Assembly: GCA_958414825.1 (NCBI GenBank) | Contig: CATYXQ010000004.1 | Location: forward strand, 14,368 to 78,367 | Source of the DNA: an uncultured Eubacteriales bacterium | GTDB lineage: Bacteria; Bacillota; Clostridia; Oscillospirales; CAG-272 | Direction: 5' to 3' | DNA length: 64,000 nt | Shown here: positions 1-8,418 of the stretch, in pieces | Layout: each line of letters opens with the position of its first letter | How positions within the stretch are numbered: the first letter of the stretch is position 1 | Notes under the pieces: generated by a model | The model's database searches: none | Seen by the model: the letters and a program-made list of their open reading frames with translations, nothing else | What the model was told of the DNA's origin: nothing | Made by a program: the position numbers and the translations under genes

Positions 1-1822
1 TCGTCTGTGTCTTTTGGGATTCATTGAGCAGATATCCCGTCGCTTTTACAGTTGTTTTTGCCGTTATTGAATTGTCAAGCTTTGATACAGCTGTGAAGTA
101 CCAGTACGAGGTTGAAGAATAGGCGTCAACAATTACCTCGAACTCGCCCGTGGCGCCATCAAGAACTACGCTGCTTGTAGAGGTGGTTGTCCATGTGACG
201 GGTGTTTCCTCACCGTTTTCGTTATACGCGGTAAGTTTGAATTTGTCCCCCTTTTTGGTTATGATAATACCGTCAATTATGTCCTTGGCATCATGCTCTA
301 TGGTGATTGATGTCGGGGCAGTGAACTTTTCTGTTACGGTCAGTGTAACGGTGTAAGCTTCACTGTCGGCAGTACCGTCGTTTGCAGTGAATACCAAAGT
401 ATATTCACCAGTTTCGTCTGGAGTAAAGGCATAATCTTCATTTGCCGAAACAGCATCGGTGCCATTTATGGCTACGGTATAGGTAAGAGTATCGATTTCG
501 TCAATATCCGTGAAGATATCGGATAAATTAACGTTGTAATCCTCGCCGAGCATAATTGAGGCAGTATCGCTTGTCTTTGAAGCGGCGGGAACTGTATTGT
601 TCTGCGGCTTCATAGGAACAATCACCGTATAAGTTTTTGCCTGCGACTGCGCCTCAACGGTGATTTTAAGTTCATTGTTTTTCCCGGCCGAGAGCGCAAA
701 TGTAAGTGCTTTCCATGCTGAATCGCCCGAAGTGATCTTTTCTGATTTTCCGTTGCATTCGGCAGTAATAACAGCGTCGCTGTCTTCGGCAGCAGCCTTT
801 ACATAAACAAATCCTAAACTGTCATAAACGACAGAAGGTACCGAATATGAGGTAACGGAACTGTTGAAATTCGGGGTAAGCTTCAGCGCATTTGGATTAT
901 TGTTAAGGTCGGTTATCGAAAGCGATGTGAGATCGCACGGATTTGACACAGGTATATCTTTGTCAACGATGATTTTGGTTAGCGACATTATAAGAGGTTC
1001 GCCTGCTGTGCCGTTTGGCATATAGGCGGTAAGATAATATGTACCTTCTGTTGCCGGAGCGGTAACGGTTACCTTTCCGTTTTCGTCCGTAACGGCATCT
1101 GTGATTATTGCAAGACTGTCTCCCGAGATGTTGTCTGTCATATCTACGAGAGCAAGCTGTGCACCTGAAACGGCTGAGCCGGCTGTGTGAACAGCGTCAG
1201 CGTCCTTATATAAATAACCGTATGAATATGGCAGGGAATTAAGTGTAAGCGAAGCTGATAGGCCGGGCGTCGCTGTAATTTCGGTTACAGCGTTTCCCTT
1301 ATAATTAAACCATGCAAGCTCGTCCGACCAGTCTTCTGCGTAGATGAAAAATTCAACAGTGTCGTCGTCGTTGAGTTCCTGCGTAGTTTCGAGCGTACCG
1401 TTATATCCGCCGAAATTGCTTTCTGTTCCGTCGTTGGGATAAGCACCGTTAAGCACGAAACCGGCATATCTATCGGAATATCCGAAGCTCTTTGATGTAC
1501 TGCCGTAATCATTTAACGCAAGATAATTACCTGCGGCATCTTTTGTAAAACTATTGCCGTACTTTATTTTGTGAAGCGTTACCAACGCATCTAAAACGGA
1601 TACGCCGTCTACGCTGTCCTCAAATCCGTAGATTTCCGCAGTATTACTGTCTACTTTAATGCCAAACTGTGGAGCGCACAAAAAAGCACCGTCTGCCTGT
1701 GCTGTCAGATTTACTTCCACACTTTGAATATTTGTAACTGTATCTGCAAATACAGTTACAAGTGCTGCGCCCATTATCATAATAAGTAATAGTATGAGGC
1801 TAAAAATTTTTTTTGATTGCAT
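1..1822 (-). CDS. Secreted DUF4430 / cadherin-like / Ig-like repeat protein (partial, C-terminus outside window)
   Basis: Reading the minus strand from ATG at 1822 gives at least 607 residues with no stop. An AAAGGA ribosome site lies just upstream. Residues 1-26 are a signal peptide (basic MQSKK, hydrophobic core, cut near VFA-DT). Residues about 30-160 resemble DUF4430, the transcobalamin-like C-terminal domain, with VSVLDALVTLHK and a later DTVEFFIY strand. Further on are a carboxypeptidase-regulatory-like segment, a cadherin-like beta-sandwich (LTSLSITD ... TYTVIV, about 290-400), an Ig-like domain and a Big_2-like domain. The gene lies under a cobalamin riboswitch, so a role in cell-surface corrinoid capture is likely but inferred. 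Any wall anchor (LPXTG, SLH) would be beyond the window. Confidence 0.85.
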   Translation of the reverse strand, partial: MQSKKIFSLILLLIMIMGAALVTVFADTVTNIQSVEVNLTAQADGAFLCAPQFGIKVDSNTAEIYGFEDSVDGVSVLDALVTLHKIKYGNSFTKDAAGNYLALNDYGSTSKSFGYSDRYAGFVLNGAYPNDGTESNFGGYNGTLETTQELNDDDTVEFFIYAEDWSDELAWFNYKGNAVTEITATPGLSASLTLNSLPYSYGYLYKDADAVHTAGSAVSGAQLALVDMTDNISGDSLAIITDAVTDENGKVTVTAPATEGTYYLTAYMPNGTAGEPLIMSLTKIIVDKDIPVSNPCDLTSLSITDLNNNPNALKLTPNFNSSVTSYSVPSVVYDSLGFVYVKAAAEDSDAVITAECNGKSEKITSGDSAWKALTFALSAGKNNELKITVEAQSQAKTYTVIVPMKPQNNTVPAASKTSDTASIMLGEDYNVNLSDIFTDIDEIDTLTYTVAINGTDAVSANEDYAFTPDETGEYTLVFTANDGTADSEAYTVTLTVTEKFTAPTSITIEHDAKDIIDGIIITKKGDKFKLTAYNENGEETPVTWTTTSTSSVVLDGATGEFEVIVDAYSSTSYWYFTAVSKLDNSITAKTTVKATGYLLNESQKTQT

Positions 1823-1916
1823 TTTAGTCATTCCTTTCTGTATATTTTAGAGATAAATCAAGAATTCTTATTTCTATGCCAATACCGGGACATAGGCGCT
1901 CACCTCCAAAGCTCGG

Positions 1917-1957
1917 GAAAAAACAAAAAGCCGCAGCAATCAAACGATTACTACGGC
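1917..1957 (-). terminator. Intrinsic terminator between B12 aptamer and surface-protein gene (riboswitch expression platform)
   Basis: On the minus strand an 11-bp stem (GCCGTAGTAAT / ATTGCTGCGGC, 1947-1957 with 1930-1940), a 6-nt loop and a T-rich tract TTTTTGTTTTTT follow the aptamer and precede the start codon by about 95 nt. This is the layout of a transcription-terminating riboswitch. Which aptamer strand would form the antiterminator was not worked out. Confidence 0.8.
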
Positions 1958-2104
1958 AGTTTTCCCGCATCACCACATTTTGTCGGCGCCAAAAAAGACA
2001 ACAACAAACAAAGCCCTGAGAATACCCAATTTTTCCGAGAGGTGTTCAGCGCCAAACAAAATTACCATTTCCTATGTCGATATAATGTCGGCACTTACGG
2101 AAAA

Positions 2105-2305
2105 AGTATCAGAGCAGGTCTTTTGACTCGCATCATATAAAACGCGTGTATATCCTGCCTTCTCAGTTTCCCAATGACCGGCTTTCACCGACGGATATAC
2201 ATTCTTTGATGCATACAGCGACTGGTATCGTCGTGGGTTCTCACCACGTTCCCTTTTCACCGATTGTACCTTGGATGAAATCCATTTGCAGTACAACCGA
2301 CACTC
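2105..2305 (-). ncRNA. Cobalamin (B12) riboswitch aptamer
   Basis: Read on the minus strand, the segment holds the ordered landmarks of the cobalamin class: GGTGAAAAGGGAA then GGTGAGAACCC (2262-2237), a CAGTCGCTGTA segment, a B12-box-like segment GTCATTGGGAAACTGAGAAGGC (split here as GTCATTGGG and AACTGAGAAGGC), and the closing GAGTCAAAAGACCTGC (2129-2113). In this class bound adenosylcobalamin normally turns off expression of B12 uptake or B12-independent genes. The target here is the surface protein ending at 1822. The short ORFs overlapping this element are not genes. Confidence 0.9.
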
Positions 2306-2316
2306 TGTTGTGATAT

Positions 2317-2344
2317 ATTATATTTTTTATGGTATACGACCGAA
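2317..2344 (-). promoter_or_regulatory. Possible promoter of the riboswitch transcript
   Basis: A perfect TATAAT -10 (2317-2322, minus strand) lies a few bases upstream of the aptamer. At 16 bp spacing stands a poor -35 (TTCGGT). A second TATAAT lies near 2380-2385. Either could start the leader RNA. Confidence 0.35.
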
Positions 2345-2527
2345 TACTATATAAGGAGTCATCATATACCAATTCAATATTATATCACATATACCGGCGA
2401 AATGTAATACGCAAAACGACGATCTTTTTATAAAAAATGAAAATATTTCTGGTATACATTGGATTTCATATTCCATTTTCCCGTTCGATAGAGTATCAGC
2501 GGTCAGAGTTTTATTATCTTATCTATA

Positions 2528-2692
2528 ATGACCCGTTACACACGCCGATCTGATACATCAAATCCGAAGTCGCTTGAACTGCATGTGCTTGGAGGCGCGG
2601 ACGGAAAAGTAGCACGAGTACAGGATATTCTGACTCGCGGCGCAAATGCGTATCTTTCGGACGTATTGATCGAACTGTTTTCGGTAAAGTAA
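2528..2692 (+). other. 54-codon ORF, possible gene remnant
   Basis: An ATG at 2528 opens 54 codons ending at TAA 2690-2692. The peptide (SLELHVLGGADGKV, then VQDILTRGANAYLSD) looks protein-like rather than random, but there is no Shine-Dalgarno sequence and no family I recognise. It sits between the riboswitch region and the hemolysin III gene and may be the 3' remnant of a lost gene. Low confidence. Confidence 0.2.
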
Positions 2693-2700
2693 TAAAAAAT

Positions 2701-2733
2701 CCCCGGAGTGATTTCAAAAAAATCGCTTCGGGG
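2701..2733. terminator. Bidirectional intrinsic terminator
   Basis: A 14-bp stem (CCCCGGAGTGATTT with AAATCGCTTCGGGG, one G-T and one T-G wobble) with a very short loop. The minus-strand side is followed by ATTTTTTATT, so it ends the hemolysin III transcript. It can also end anything coming from the left. Confidence 0.85.
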
Positions 2734-2753
2734 TCTTTGGTTATCAGTATGGT

Positions 2754-3407
2754 TTATAGTACATACAGCATAACGGAAAAATAGTGGCAGATGGAACCGG
2801 CGAGGACAAACAGATGCCAAATCGAATGCATATATCGGATTTTTTTCATCGCATAAAATACAATGCCGACCGTATAGCACAATCCCCCGGCAAGCAACAG
2901 GATAAATCCAGCGGGTGCGAGTGCGTTTAGTACGCTTTTGCTGGCAAAAATAATGCACCAGCCCATCGCTACATACAGAATCATTTCTATTTTCCGGAAT
3001 TTATTCAGCATAATGGCGTCAAATACGATGCCGATAATCGCGAGCCCCCATAAGATGCCGAAGAGTGTCCAGCCAAGCGGACCGCGCAGCGTAACCAGGA
3101 GATACGGGGTATAGGTGCCGGCGATCAGAAAAAAGATAGTGACATGATCGAAGATGCGAAAAACATGCTTTGCTTTCTTGGGAACGAGCGCATGGTAGAG
3201 CGTGGACATTGTGTACAGGATAATGAGCGCGGCGCCGAACAGGGAAGCCGCAACGATTGCATAGGCGTCGGCGGAACGCGCGGCACGAACGACCATTGTG
3301 ACCAGTGCGGCGACAGAAAGCCCAGCGCCGATACCGTGCGTTACCGCGCTGAATATTTCTTCGCCGAGCGTGTAGCGCCTGCCGTTTTTTCTTAAATTCT
3401 CAGACAT
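2754..3407 (-). CDS. Hemolysin III / TrhA family membrane protein
   Basis: The 217-residue product has seven predicted membrane helices and the PAQR/HlyIII signatures: EEIFSAVTHGIGA near the N-terminus, STLYHAL (about 66-72), DHVTIFFLIAGTYTP (about 87-101) and a C-terminal HSIWHLFVLAGSICHYFSV. The spaced His and Asp residues are those proposed to bind a metal in this superfamily. Bacterial members are linked to membrane lipid and energy homeostasis; hemolysis is not established for most. Full length for the family. The start has AGGAG 8 nt upstream. The upstream region carries a strong promoter overlapped by a 31-bp palindrome and a leader hairpin, so expression is probably repressed and perhaps attenuated. 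Confidence 0.92.
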   Translation of the reverse strand: MSENLRKNGRRYTLGEEIFSAVTHGIGAGLSVAALVTMVVRAARSADAYAIVAASLFGAALIILYTMSTLYHALVPKKAKHVFRIFDHVTIFFLIAGTYTPYLLVTLRGPLGWTLFGILWGLAIIGIVFDAIMLNKFRKIEMILYVAMGWCIIFASKSVLNALAPAGFILLLAGGLCYTVGIVFYAMKKIRYMHSIWHLFVLAGSICHYFSVMLYVL

Positions 3408-3474
3408 AGCATCACTCCTAAACGATTGAAATTGCAGTTTAAACCGTGCAGGCCGATTGTTTTGACCGGCAGAT

Positions 3475-3506
3475 AAAAAATAAGCCGAGCTGAAATTGGC
3501 TTCGGC
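3475..3506 (-). terminator. Terminator-like hairpin in the hemolysin III leader
   Basis: Minus-strand GCCGAAGC - loop - GCTCGGC (7 bp with an A bulge) followed by TTATTTTTT. It lies between the promoter at 3549-3577 and the start codon at 3407, so it may attenuate transcription. It may instead be a leftover. Confidence 0.45.
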
Positions 3507-3532
3507 AATCTATATACAATATAAAAATATAC

Positions 3533-3577
3533 AAAATATGATAAAATTATTTTATCATATTTTTGTCCTGGTGTCAA
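3533..3577 (-). promoter_or_regulatory. Promoter with perfect 31-bp operator palindrome upstream of hemolysin III gene
   Basis: Minus-strand TTGACA (3572-3577), 17-bp spacer, TAAAAT (3549-3554). A perfect palindrome with 14-bp arms (AAAATATGATAAAA at 3533-3546, its complement at 3550-3563, centre TTA) covers the -10 and the start site. This is typical of a repressor operator. The core TGATAAA..TTTATCA recalls metal-regulator boxes, but the regulator cannot be named. Confidence 0.75.
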
Positions 3578-3606
3578 TGAATTTTCATTTCAACGATTTA
3601 CGGCGG

Positions 3607-3635
3607 TTGACATTTTTTGCGGCGCGGTTTATAAT
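3607..3635 (+). promoter_or_regulatory. Sigma-A promoter of rodA
   Basis: TTGACA (3607-3612), 17-bp spacer, TATAAT (3630-3635): consensus hexamers at ideal spacing, about 85 nt before the rodA start. Confidence 0.85.
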
Positions 3636-3718
3636 AAAAACGGCGCATTTACATGGTTTTAGTCGTGCAATGCGTAAAAAGCGGCGCGCATAGAATCTGC
3701 GTGCGGAAAGAGGCGCGT

Positions 3719-4846
3719 GTGAAAGTCTTTGCGGTTACCTGGTATGAAAAACTGCGAAAACTGGATTATATCATTATTTTTGCGGTGCTTTCGCTGACCG
3801 GTATGAGTCTTGTGACACTGGCCGGTGCGGCAAACGATTTCGGCGTGAAATATTTTTACATACAGTTTGCCGCTGCGTTTCTGGGCTTTGTGACGATGGC
3901 GGTAATGTCTACGATAGATTATGAAGAGATTGCGGACAAGCTGTCTGTTGTCCTGTTCGCTTTCAGTATTTTTCTTTTGGTGCTGACCCTTTTGATCGGC
4001 ACCGGCGACGGCAATAGAAGCTGGATCAGCTATGATTGGATGCCGGTGAGCATCCAGCCGTCCGAATTTATCAAGGTTTTGTACATCATTACATTTTCCA
4101 AGCATCTGAGTCTGCTGAAAGGAAAGATCAATCACCCGCTGTCTCTTTTGAAGCTCGGCATACATGCAGGGGCAATTATCGGATTGATTTTGATGCAGGG
4201 CGATTTGGGTTCTGCGCTTGTATATATGTTTTTGACTTTGGTTATGCTTTACTGCGCCGGACTCAGCTTGTGGTATTTTCTTGGAGCGGCCGTACTCTTT
4301 ACCGCGCTTTCTCCTGTCCTATGGGGGCTTTTAAAAACCTATCAAAAAGAACGGATTATTGCCGGCTTTTGGCCGGAGAGCGACCCGACGGATAAAGGGT
4401 TTCAGGCATTGATGAGCAAAAACGCTATTGCGGCCGGCGGTTTTTTCGGTACGGGTTTTTCAGGCGGCACAGAGTACCAGAAAGTACCGTTTGCACACAC
4501 CGATTTTATCTTTGCAATTACCAGTGAGAAATTCGGCTTTTTCGGAGCGCTGTTCGTAATTGCCATGCTTTGTGTGCTGGTCGTTCGGATTTTAATATTG
4601 GCTCGAAAAATGCAGGGGAGTTATGCTTGCTATATGTGTGTCGGCGCTGCCTCGATCATTATTGCGCAGTCGGTAGAAAATATCGGCATGTGCTTAGCCA
4701 AACTGCCGGTAGTGGGGATTACGCTTCCTTTTATGAGCTATGGCGGCTCTTCCATGCTGGCTTCGTGGTGCCTGATCGGTTTGATTCAGAGCATCAGTGC
4801 GCATAGAGGAAAGTATTTTTTTGAGCGTCAGATAAACGACGCCTGA
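3719..4846 (+). CDS. rodA: RodA/FtsW/SpoVE (SEDS) peptidoglycan glycosyltransferase
   Basis: Polytopic SEDS protein of 375 residues from the chosen GTG start, which has GGAAAGAGG 7 nt upstream. An in-frame ATG at 3653 lacks a ribosome site. Family marks are IQPSEFIK, a long extracellular segment (FWPESDPTDKGFQALMSKNAI), PFAHTDFIFAITSEKFGF and the C-terminal LPFMSYGGSSMLASW. SEDS proteins polymerise lipid II glycan strands with a class B penicillin-binding protein. RodA (elongation) is preferred over FtsW by the short form and isolated locus, but assignment within the family is not certain. Followed at once by a strong terminator. Confidence 0.88.
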   Translation: MKVFAVTWYEKLRKLDYIIIFAVLSLTGMSLVTLAGAANDFGVKYFYIQFAAAFLGFVTMAVMSTIDYEEIADKLSVVLFAFSIFLLVLTLLIGTGDGNRSWISYDWMPVSIQPSEFIKVLYIITFSKHLSLLKGKINHPLSLLKLGIHAGAIIGLILMQGDLGSALVYMFLTLVMLYCAGLSLWYFLGAAVLFTALSPVLWGLLKTYQKERIIAGFWPESDPTDKGFQALMSKNAIAAGGFFGTGFSGGTEYQKVPFAHTDFIFAITSEKFGFFGALFVIAMLCVLVVRILILARKMQGSYACYMCVGAASIIIAQSVENIGMCLAKLPVVGITLPFMSYGGSSMLASWCLIGLIQSISAHRGKYFFERQINDA

Positions 4847-4876
4847 GTTTATTGTTCGCCAGGACAGAAGATTTAT

Positions 4877-4915
4877 GAAAGAAAGCATCGCCGTTTGACG
4901 ATGCTTTCTTTCTTT
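4877..4915 (+). terminator. Intrinsic terminator after rodA
   Basis: Perfect 14-bp stem GAAAGAAAGCATCG / CGATGCTTTCTTTC with an 8-nt loop, followed by TTTT. It may work in both directions because the arms are A/T rich at the base. Confidence 0.88.
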
Positions 4916-4951
4916 TGCAGTCAAATTTTGTAAACGGATATTGTGTATGAA

Positions 4952-5188
4952 TCAGAGACCGAGCACATCTGCAATAATGTCATCGATATGAAAAGCGCTG
5001 ACATTGCCTTCATTGATTTCCTGCATAAAGTCTTGCAACATATTCAGGTTGTCAGAGATGTCCTCTACTGTTTTGATGATTTCACCTGAGCTTTCATCGG
5101 TAAACTGAAATCCGTAGACTGTGCGTTTGATATTTTGTTCATCTGTGAGGACGGATTCGATAATTTTGCATTTTGTCATAATGTCCAT
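4952..5188 (-). CDS. DUF6514-type small protein (host copy)
   Basis: A 78-residue acidic soluble protein starting MDIMTKCKIIES. It has the family pattern TVYGFQFTDESSG in the middle and a C-terminal FHIDDIIADVLGL. It aligns along its length with the prophage gene at 10787-11014 (VFGIDAVSEDG ... MHLQDIIEDALVP). Function is unknown; the family is common in clostridia. The reading frame is open to an upstream ATG at 5236, but an AGGTGA touches that codon directly; I chose 5188 by alignment with the paralogue. A promoter with TTGACA/TATAAT lies just upstream. Confidence 0.75.
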   Translation of the reverse strand: MDIMTKCKIIESVLTDEQNIKRTVYGFQFTDESSGEIIKTVEDISDNLNMLQDFMQEINEGNVSAFHIDDIIADVLGL

Positions 5189-5251
5189 TTTCCCAATGTC
5201 TTTCGCAGAATTTGAACAGGTACAATTTTTTAACATTCACCTGACACTTGA

Positions 5252-5281
5252 ATTATACCTTGCAAACAGATGGTTTGTCAA
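5252..5281 (-). promoter_or_regulatory. Promoter of the host DUF6514 gene
   Basis: Minus-strand TTGACA (5276-5281), 18-bp spacer, TATAAT (5252-5257). Between here and the htpG promoter (5282-5534) I see only AT-rich sequence with no supported element. Confidence 0.8.
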
Positions 5282-5534
5282 CCACTTCCGTTCGGATATA
5301 TTTACATAAATTTACATTAAATACCATATTTCGACTGTAAAATATCAGATAAATCAAGATTTTCGGGAAAACCGTTCGGCTTTTGGTAAAATAAAAACTG
5401 AATTCAAAAAATACGACAAAAATATACAATAAAAACGAGCGCCGCTGAATAAAAAGCAGAACGGAATCAAAACAAAGAAGAACTTTATTTGAACTGAGAA
5501 ATGCCGGTAATATTTTTAAATTTGCATTCAGATA

Positions 5535-5563
5535 TTGAAAAAAATTCCAAACTATTATATAAT
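5535..5563 (+). promoter_or_regulatory. Sigma-A promoter of htpG
   Basis: TTGAAA (5535-5540), 17-bp spacer, TATAAT (5558-5563), 41 nt before the htpG start. No CIRCE inverted repeat (HrcA site) is visible, so htpG is not obviously in the HrcA regulon here. Confidence 0.8.
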
Positions 5564-5604
5564 ATTCGGCAGGATAATCTTACAAAGGATGAGGATGTGA
5601 TAGT

Positions 5605-7461
5605 ATGGCAGAACAGGCAAAAAAAGAAAAAGGCGGCATTTCGGTAGAAACGCAGCATATTTTTCCGATCATTAAACGCTGGCTTTATTCGGACAAGGAG
5701 ATTTTTCTTCGGGAAATTGTATCTAATGCTTCCGATGCGATCACAAAGCTCGACAGGCTGATTTCACTGGGCGAGGCAAAGGATATTGAATTTGACGGAC
5801 GCATTGATGTTCGTGTCAGCAAAAAAGCGCATACAATTACGGTTTCGGACAATGGCATCGGTATGGATGCGGAAGAGGTTAAAAAATATATCGGAAACAT
5901 TGCGCTTTCCGGCGCGCTTGAATTTATTCAGAAATACGAGGGTCAGAGCGAGGGAGCCGGCGACGGTATTATCGGTCATTTTGGCCTCGGCTTTTATTCG
6001 GCTTTCATGGTCAGCGACCGCGTGGAGGTAATCAGCCGCTCGTACAAAGGCGGAGACGGCGTACAGTGGATTTGCGATGAGTCCGGCGAATATGAAATGA
6101 CGGTTCCGTATGATGCGGCTACACGTGGAACAACCGTGATTATGCATATTAACGCCGAGGGCGAGGAGTATCTTGAAGCATATAAGCTCCGCTCTATTTT
6201 GGAAAAATACTGTGCGTTTATGCCGGTCGAGATTTACTTTGAAGACGAGGATGCGGAATCTAAAGACGGGGAAGATGCGAATGAAAAAACGCCGTTGAAT
6301 GATACGCATCCGCTTTGGCAGAAGAATCCTGCCGAATGTACCGATGAGGAATATAAGGCGTTTTATAAGAAAGTTTTCTCCGATTTCAACGAGCCTTTGT
6401 TTTGGTTGCATATCAAGGCCGATTATCCGCTGAACTTTAAGGGGATTCTGTATTTTCCGAAACTCACGCATGAGTTTGCCAATATGGAGGGACAGGTAAA
6501 GCTCTATTATAATCAGGTATTTGTTGCGGACAATATTAAAGAGGTGATTCCCGAATATCTGCTTATGCTGCGCGGGGTGCTCGACTGTCCTGAGCTTCCG
6601 CTGAATGTGTCCCGCAGTTATTTGCAAAACAGCGGTTACGTTTCCAAGATTTCAGCGCATATTGTGAAAAAAGTTGCCGATAAGCTGCTTGCGATGTTTA
6701 AAAACGATCGCGCGGCGTATGAGAAAATGTGGGATTCCATTCGTACATTCTGCGAATATGCGTCGCTTTGCGACCGCAAGTTTTATGACCGCGCTAAAAA
6801 TGCGCTGCTTCTGGACATTGTGCACGGCGGTTATATGACTTTGCCGGAATATCTGGAGGCCGCTAAAACAACAAACGAGGGCGTCGTTTATTATACCTCG
6901 GACGAGCAGCAGCAGGCGCAGTATATCGCGATGTTTGAAGCAAAGGAAATAAAAGTCGTTAAATTTGACCGCATGATTGATACGCAGTATTTGCAGATGC
7001 TCGAAAGCATAGATGAAAAAGTGCATTTTCGGCGTGTGGATTCGGAACTTGCCGATGCGCTGCGCGGCGAGGGGGAGGCCGAGCATTCGGAGATGCTGGA
7101 AAAGCTGTTCCGCGAGGCTTCGGGCAATGAAAAACTGACCGTGAAATGCGAACGTCTTTCTGATGCGGAAATCCCCGCGATGCTGAGTGTGAATGAGGAA
7201 AGCCGCAGAATGGAAGATATGATGAAGTTATACGCTGCGGGCGGTATGGATATAAACAACGCTTATACGGCTGAAAGTACGCTGATTGTGAATATGTCCA
7301 ACCGGCTGATTGAGCGTCTTGCGGCGGGAAAATATACAGACAGCGCGCTGATTGCCAAACAGATTTACAGTCTTGCGCTGCTCAGTCATCGGCGGCTTGG
7401 CGAGGAGGAAATGAAAGCGTTTTTGCAGTCCAGTTATGCGGTGCTTTCAACGCTCGGATAA
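5605..7461 (+). CDS. htpG: Molecular chaperone HtpG (Hsp90)
   Basis: Cytosolic ATP-dependent chaperone of 618 residues, normal family length. The N-terminal GHKL ATPase domain shows the Hsp90 signature FLREIVSNASDAITKLD (about 30-46), DNGIGM (about 83-88) and GHFGLGFYSAFMVSDRV (about 124-140). The middle domain carries DNIKEVIPEYLLMLRGV and PLNVSRSYLQ, with the conserved Arg that contacts ATP. The C-terminal dimerisation domain follows. Start ATG 5605 has GGATGAGGATG upstream. The stop codon overlaps the start of the next gene by one base, so the two are translationally coupled. Confidence 0.97.
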   Translation: MAEQAKKEKGGISVETQHIFPIIKRWLYSDKEIFLREIVSNASDAITKLDRLISLGEAKDIEFDGRIDVRVSKKAHTITVSDNGIGMDAEEVKKYIGNIALSGALEFIQKYEGQSEGAGDGIIGHFGLGFYSAFMVSDRVEVISRSYKGGDGVQWICDESGEYEMTVPYDAATRGTTVIMHINAEGEEYLEAYKLRSILEKYCAFMPVEIYFEDEDAESKDGEDANEKTPLNDTHPLWQKNPAECTDEEYKAFYKKVFSDFNEPLFWLHIKADYPLNFKGILYFPKLTHEFANMEGQVKLYYNQVFVADNIKEVIPEYLLMLRGVLDCPELPLNVSRSYLQNSGYVSKISAHIVKKVADKLLAMFKNDRAAYEKMWDSIRTFCEYASLCDRKFYDRAKNALLLDIVHGGYMTLPEYLEAAKTTNEGVVYYTSDEQQQAQYIAMFEAKEIKVVKFDRMIDTQYLQMLESIDEKVHFRRVDSELADALRGEGEAEHSEMLEKLFREASGNEKLTVKCERLSDAEIPAMLSVNEESRRMEDMMKLYAAGGMDINNAYTAESTLIVNMSNRLIERLAAGKYTDSALIAKQIYSLALLSHRRLGEEEMKAFLQSSYAVLSTLG

Positions 7462-8411
7462 TGGCCGGCGGCGAATTTTTAAAAAATGCACTGAATAATA
7501 TAGAACGTTATTATAATCAGGAAGCCTCCGTATGCGAGCGTGTCAGTGCGAATATCAGCGAAGCGGCGGAAATTACAGCCGCACGGATTGCGCGTATGCT
7601 GCGCGGGAAAAAATTTTTCTCCTTGGAGGATTTTCGTGAAGAACTTTCAGCAGCGCCGTTTGTAAACACAGTTGTTTCCGATCTTGTCATTGAAGAAAAC
7701 CGCACGATTGCGGAAGCCAAGCTTTCCACGGATGAGGGCGTTTATATGGCCGAATTTTGCAGCAAACTGACCTATGCGCTTCGTACTGCGGCTAAGTTCC
7801 GTCCGGCGCCCGCGCTGTTTTTGGATCGCAGTGGAGACGGAGAAAAAAACGGCGGTGTTTCCTTTGTTACCGGTGAATTGTTTTCCGATGTGTTTTCACT
7901 GTTTCAGAAGAAATTGCCGGATCTGAAAGCAACGCCTGCTCGTTCGTTTGTCGATGTCTGCGAAGCGGTCGCGTCCGGTGAATCGGAATATTGCATTTTG
8001 CCGCTTGAAAACAGCCGCGATGGTATATTGCTCACATTTCTGTCGATGATGGAGCGGTACGAACTCTTGATTGCGCGTGTCGCCGAAGTAAGTGGAGCAG
8101 AGGGCGCTTTAACCAGATACGCCTTGCTTTGTCAGGATTTTCGCAGTATTATAGACAGTACCGGGAATCAGTATGTCGCGATCCGTTTGTCCGGATTGGA
8201 TGAAACGCTGCTGCCGAAATTGTTCGCCGCTGTACCTGTGCTCGGCGTGCGACTGATTAAAACGGTATCTGTGCCGTTGCATTATACGGACGGATATGCG
8301 CATATTTGCACATTCGGGGGCGGGGAAGCGTCGTTGTTTTCGCTTTTGCTGTTTTTGAATCTGATTCGTGCGGATTATACGCTGAAAGGAATTTATGAAT
8401 CGATAAGCTGA
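7461..8411 (+). CDS. Prephenate dehydratase-like (PDT plus ACT-like) protein of unknown role
   Basis: A 316-residue protein. Residues about 133-225 match the PDT/periplasmic-binding fold: VSFVTGELFSDVFSLF, then SFVDVCEAVASGESEYCILPLENSRDGIL, then LTRYALL in the place of the catalytic TRF motif. Residues about 240-316 (LPKLFAAVPVLGVRLIKTVSVPL ... FLNLIRADYTLKGIYESI is the span) resemble the ACT domain of PheA. The N-terminal 130 residues are helical and unrecognised. TRF is changed to TRY and the GPEGT-like N-lobe motif is lost, so activity is doubtful. It overlaps htpG by one base (TAATG) and has no ribosome site of its own, implying coupled expression with the chaperone. Confidence 0.65.
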   Translation: MAGGEFLKNALNNIERYYNQEASVCERVSANISEAAEITAARIARMLRGKKFFSLEDFREELSAAPFVNTVVSDLVIEENRTIAEAKLSTDEGVYMAEFCSKLTYALRTAAKFRPAPALFLDRSGDGEKNGGVSFVTGELFSDVFSLFQKKLPDLKATPARSFVDVCEAVASGESEYCILPLENSRDGILLTFLSMMERYELLIARVAEVSGAEGALTRYALLCQDFRSIIDSTGNQYVAIRLSGLDETLLPKLFAAVPVLGVRLIKTVSVPLHYTDGYAHICTFGGGEASLFSLLLFLNLIRADYTLKGIYESIS

Positions 8412-8418
8412 GGATACT

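Noticed and set aside
2072..2296. Minus-strand ORF of 74 codons
   Set aside because: It lies within the cobalamin riboswitch, whose RNA motifs explain the sequence.
5282..5534. HrcA CIRCE element upstream of htpG
   Set aside because: No TTAGCACTC-N9-GAGTGCTAA pattern is present.
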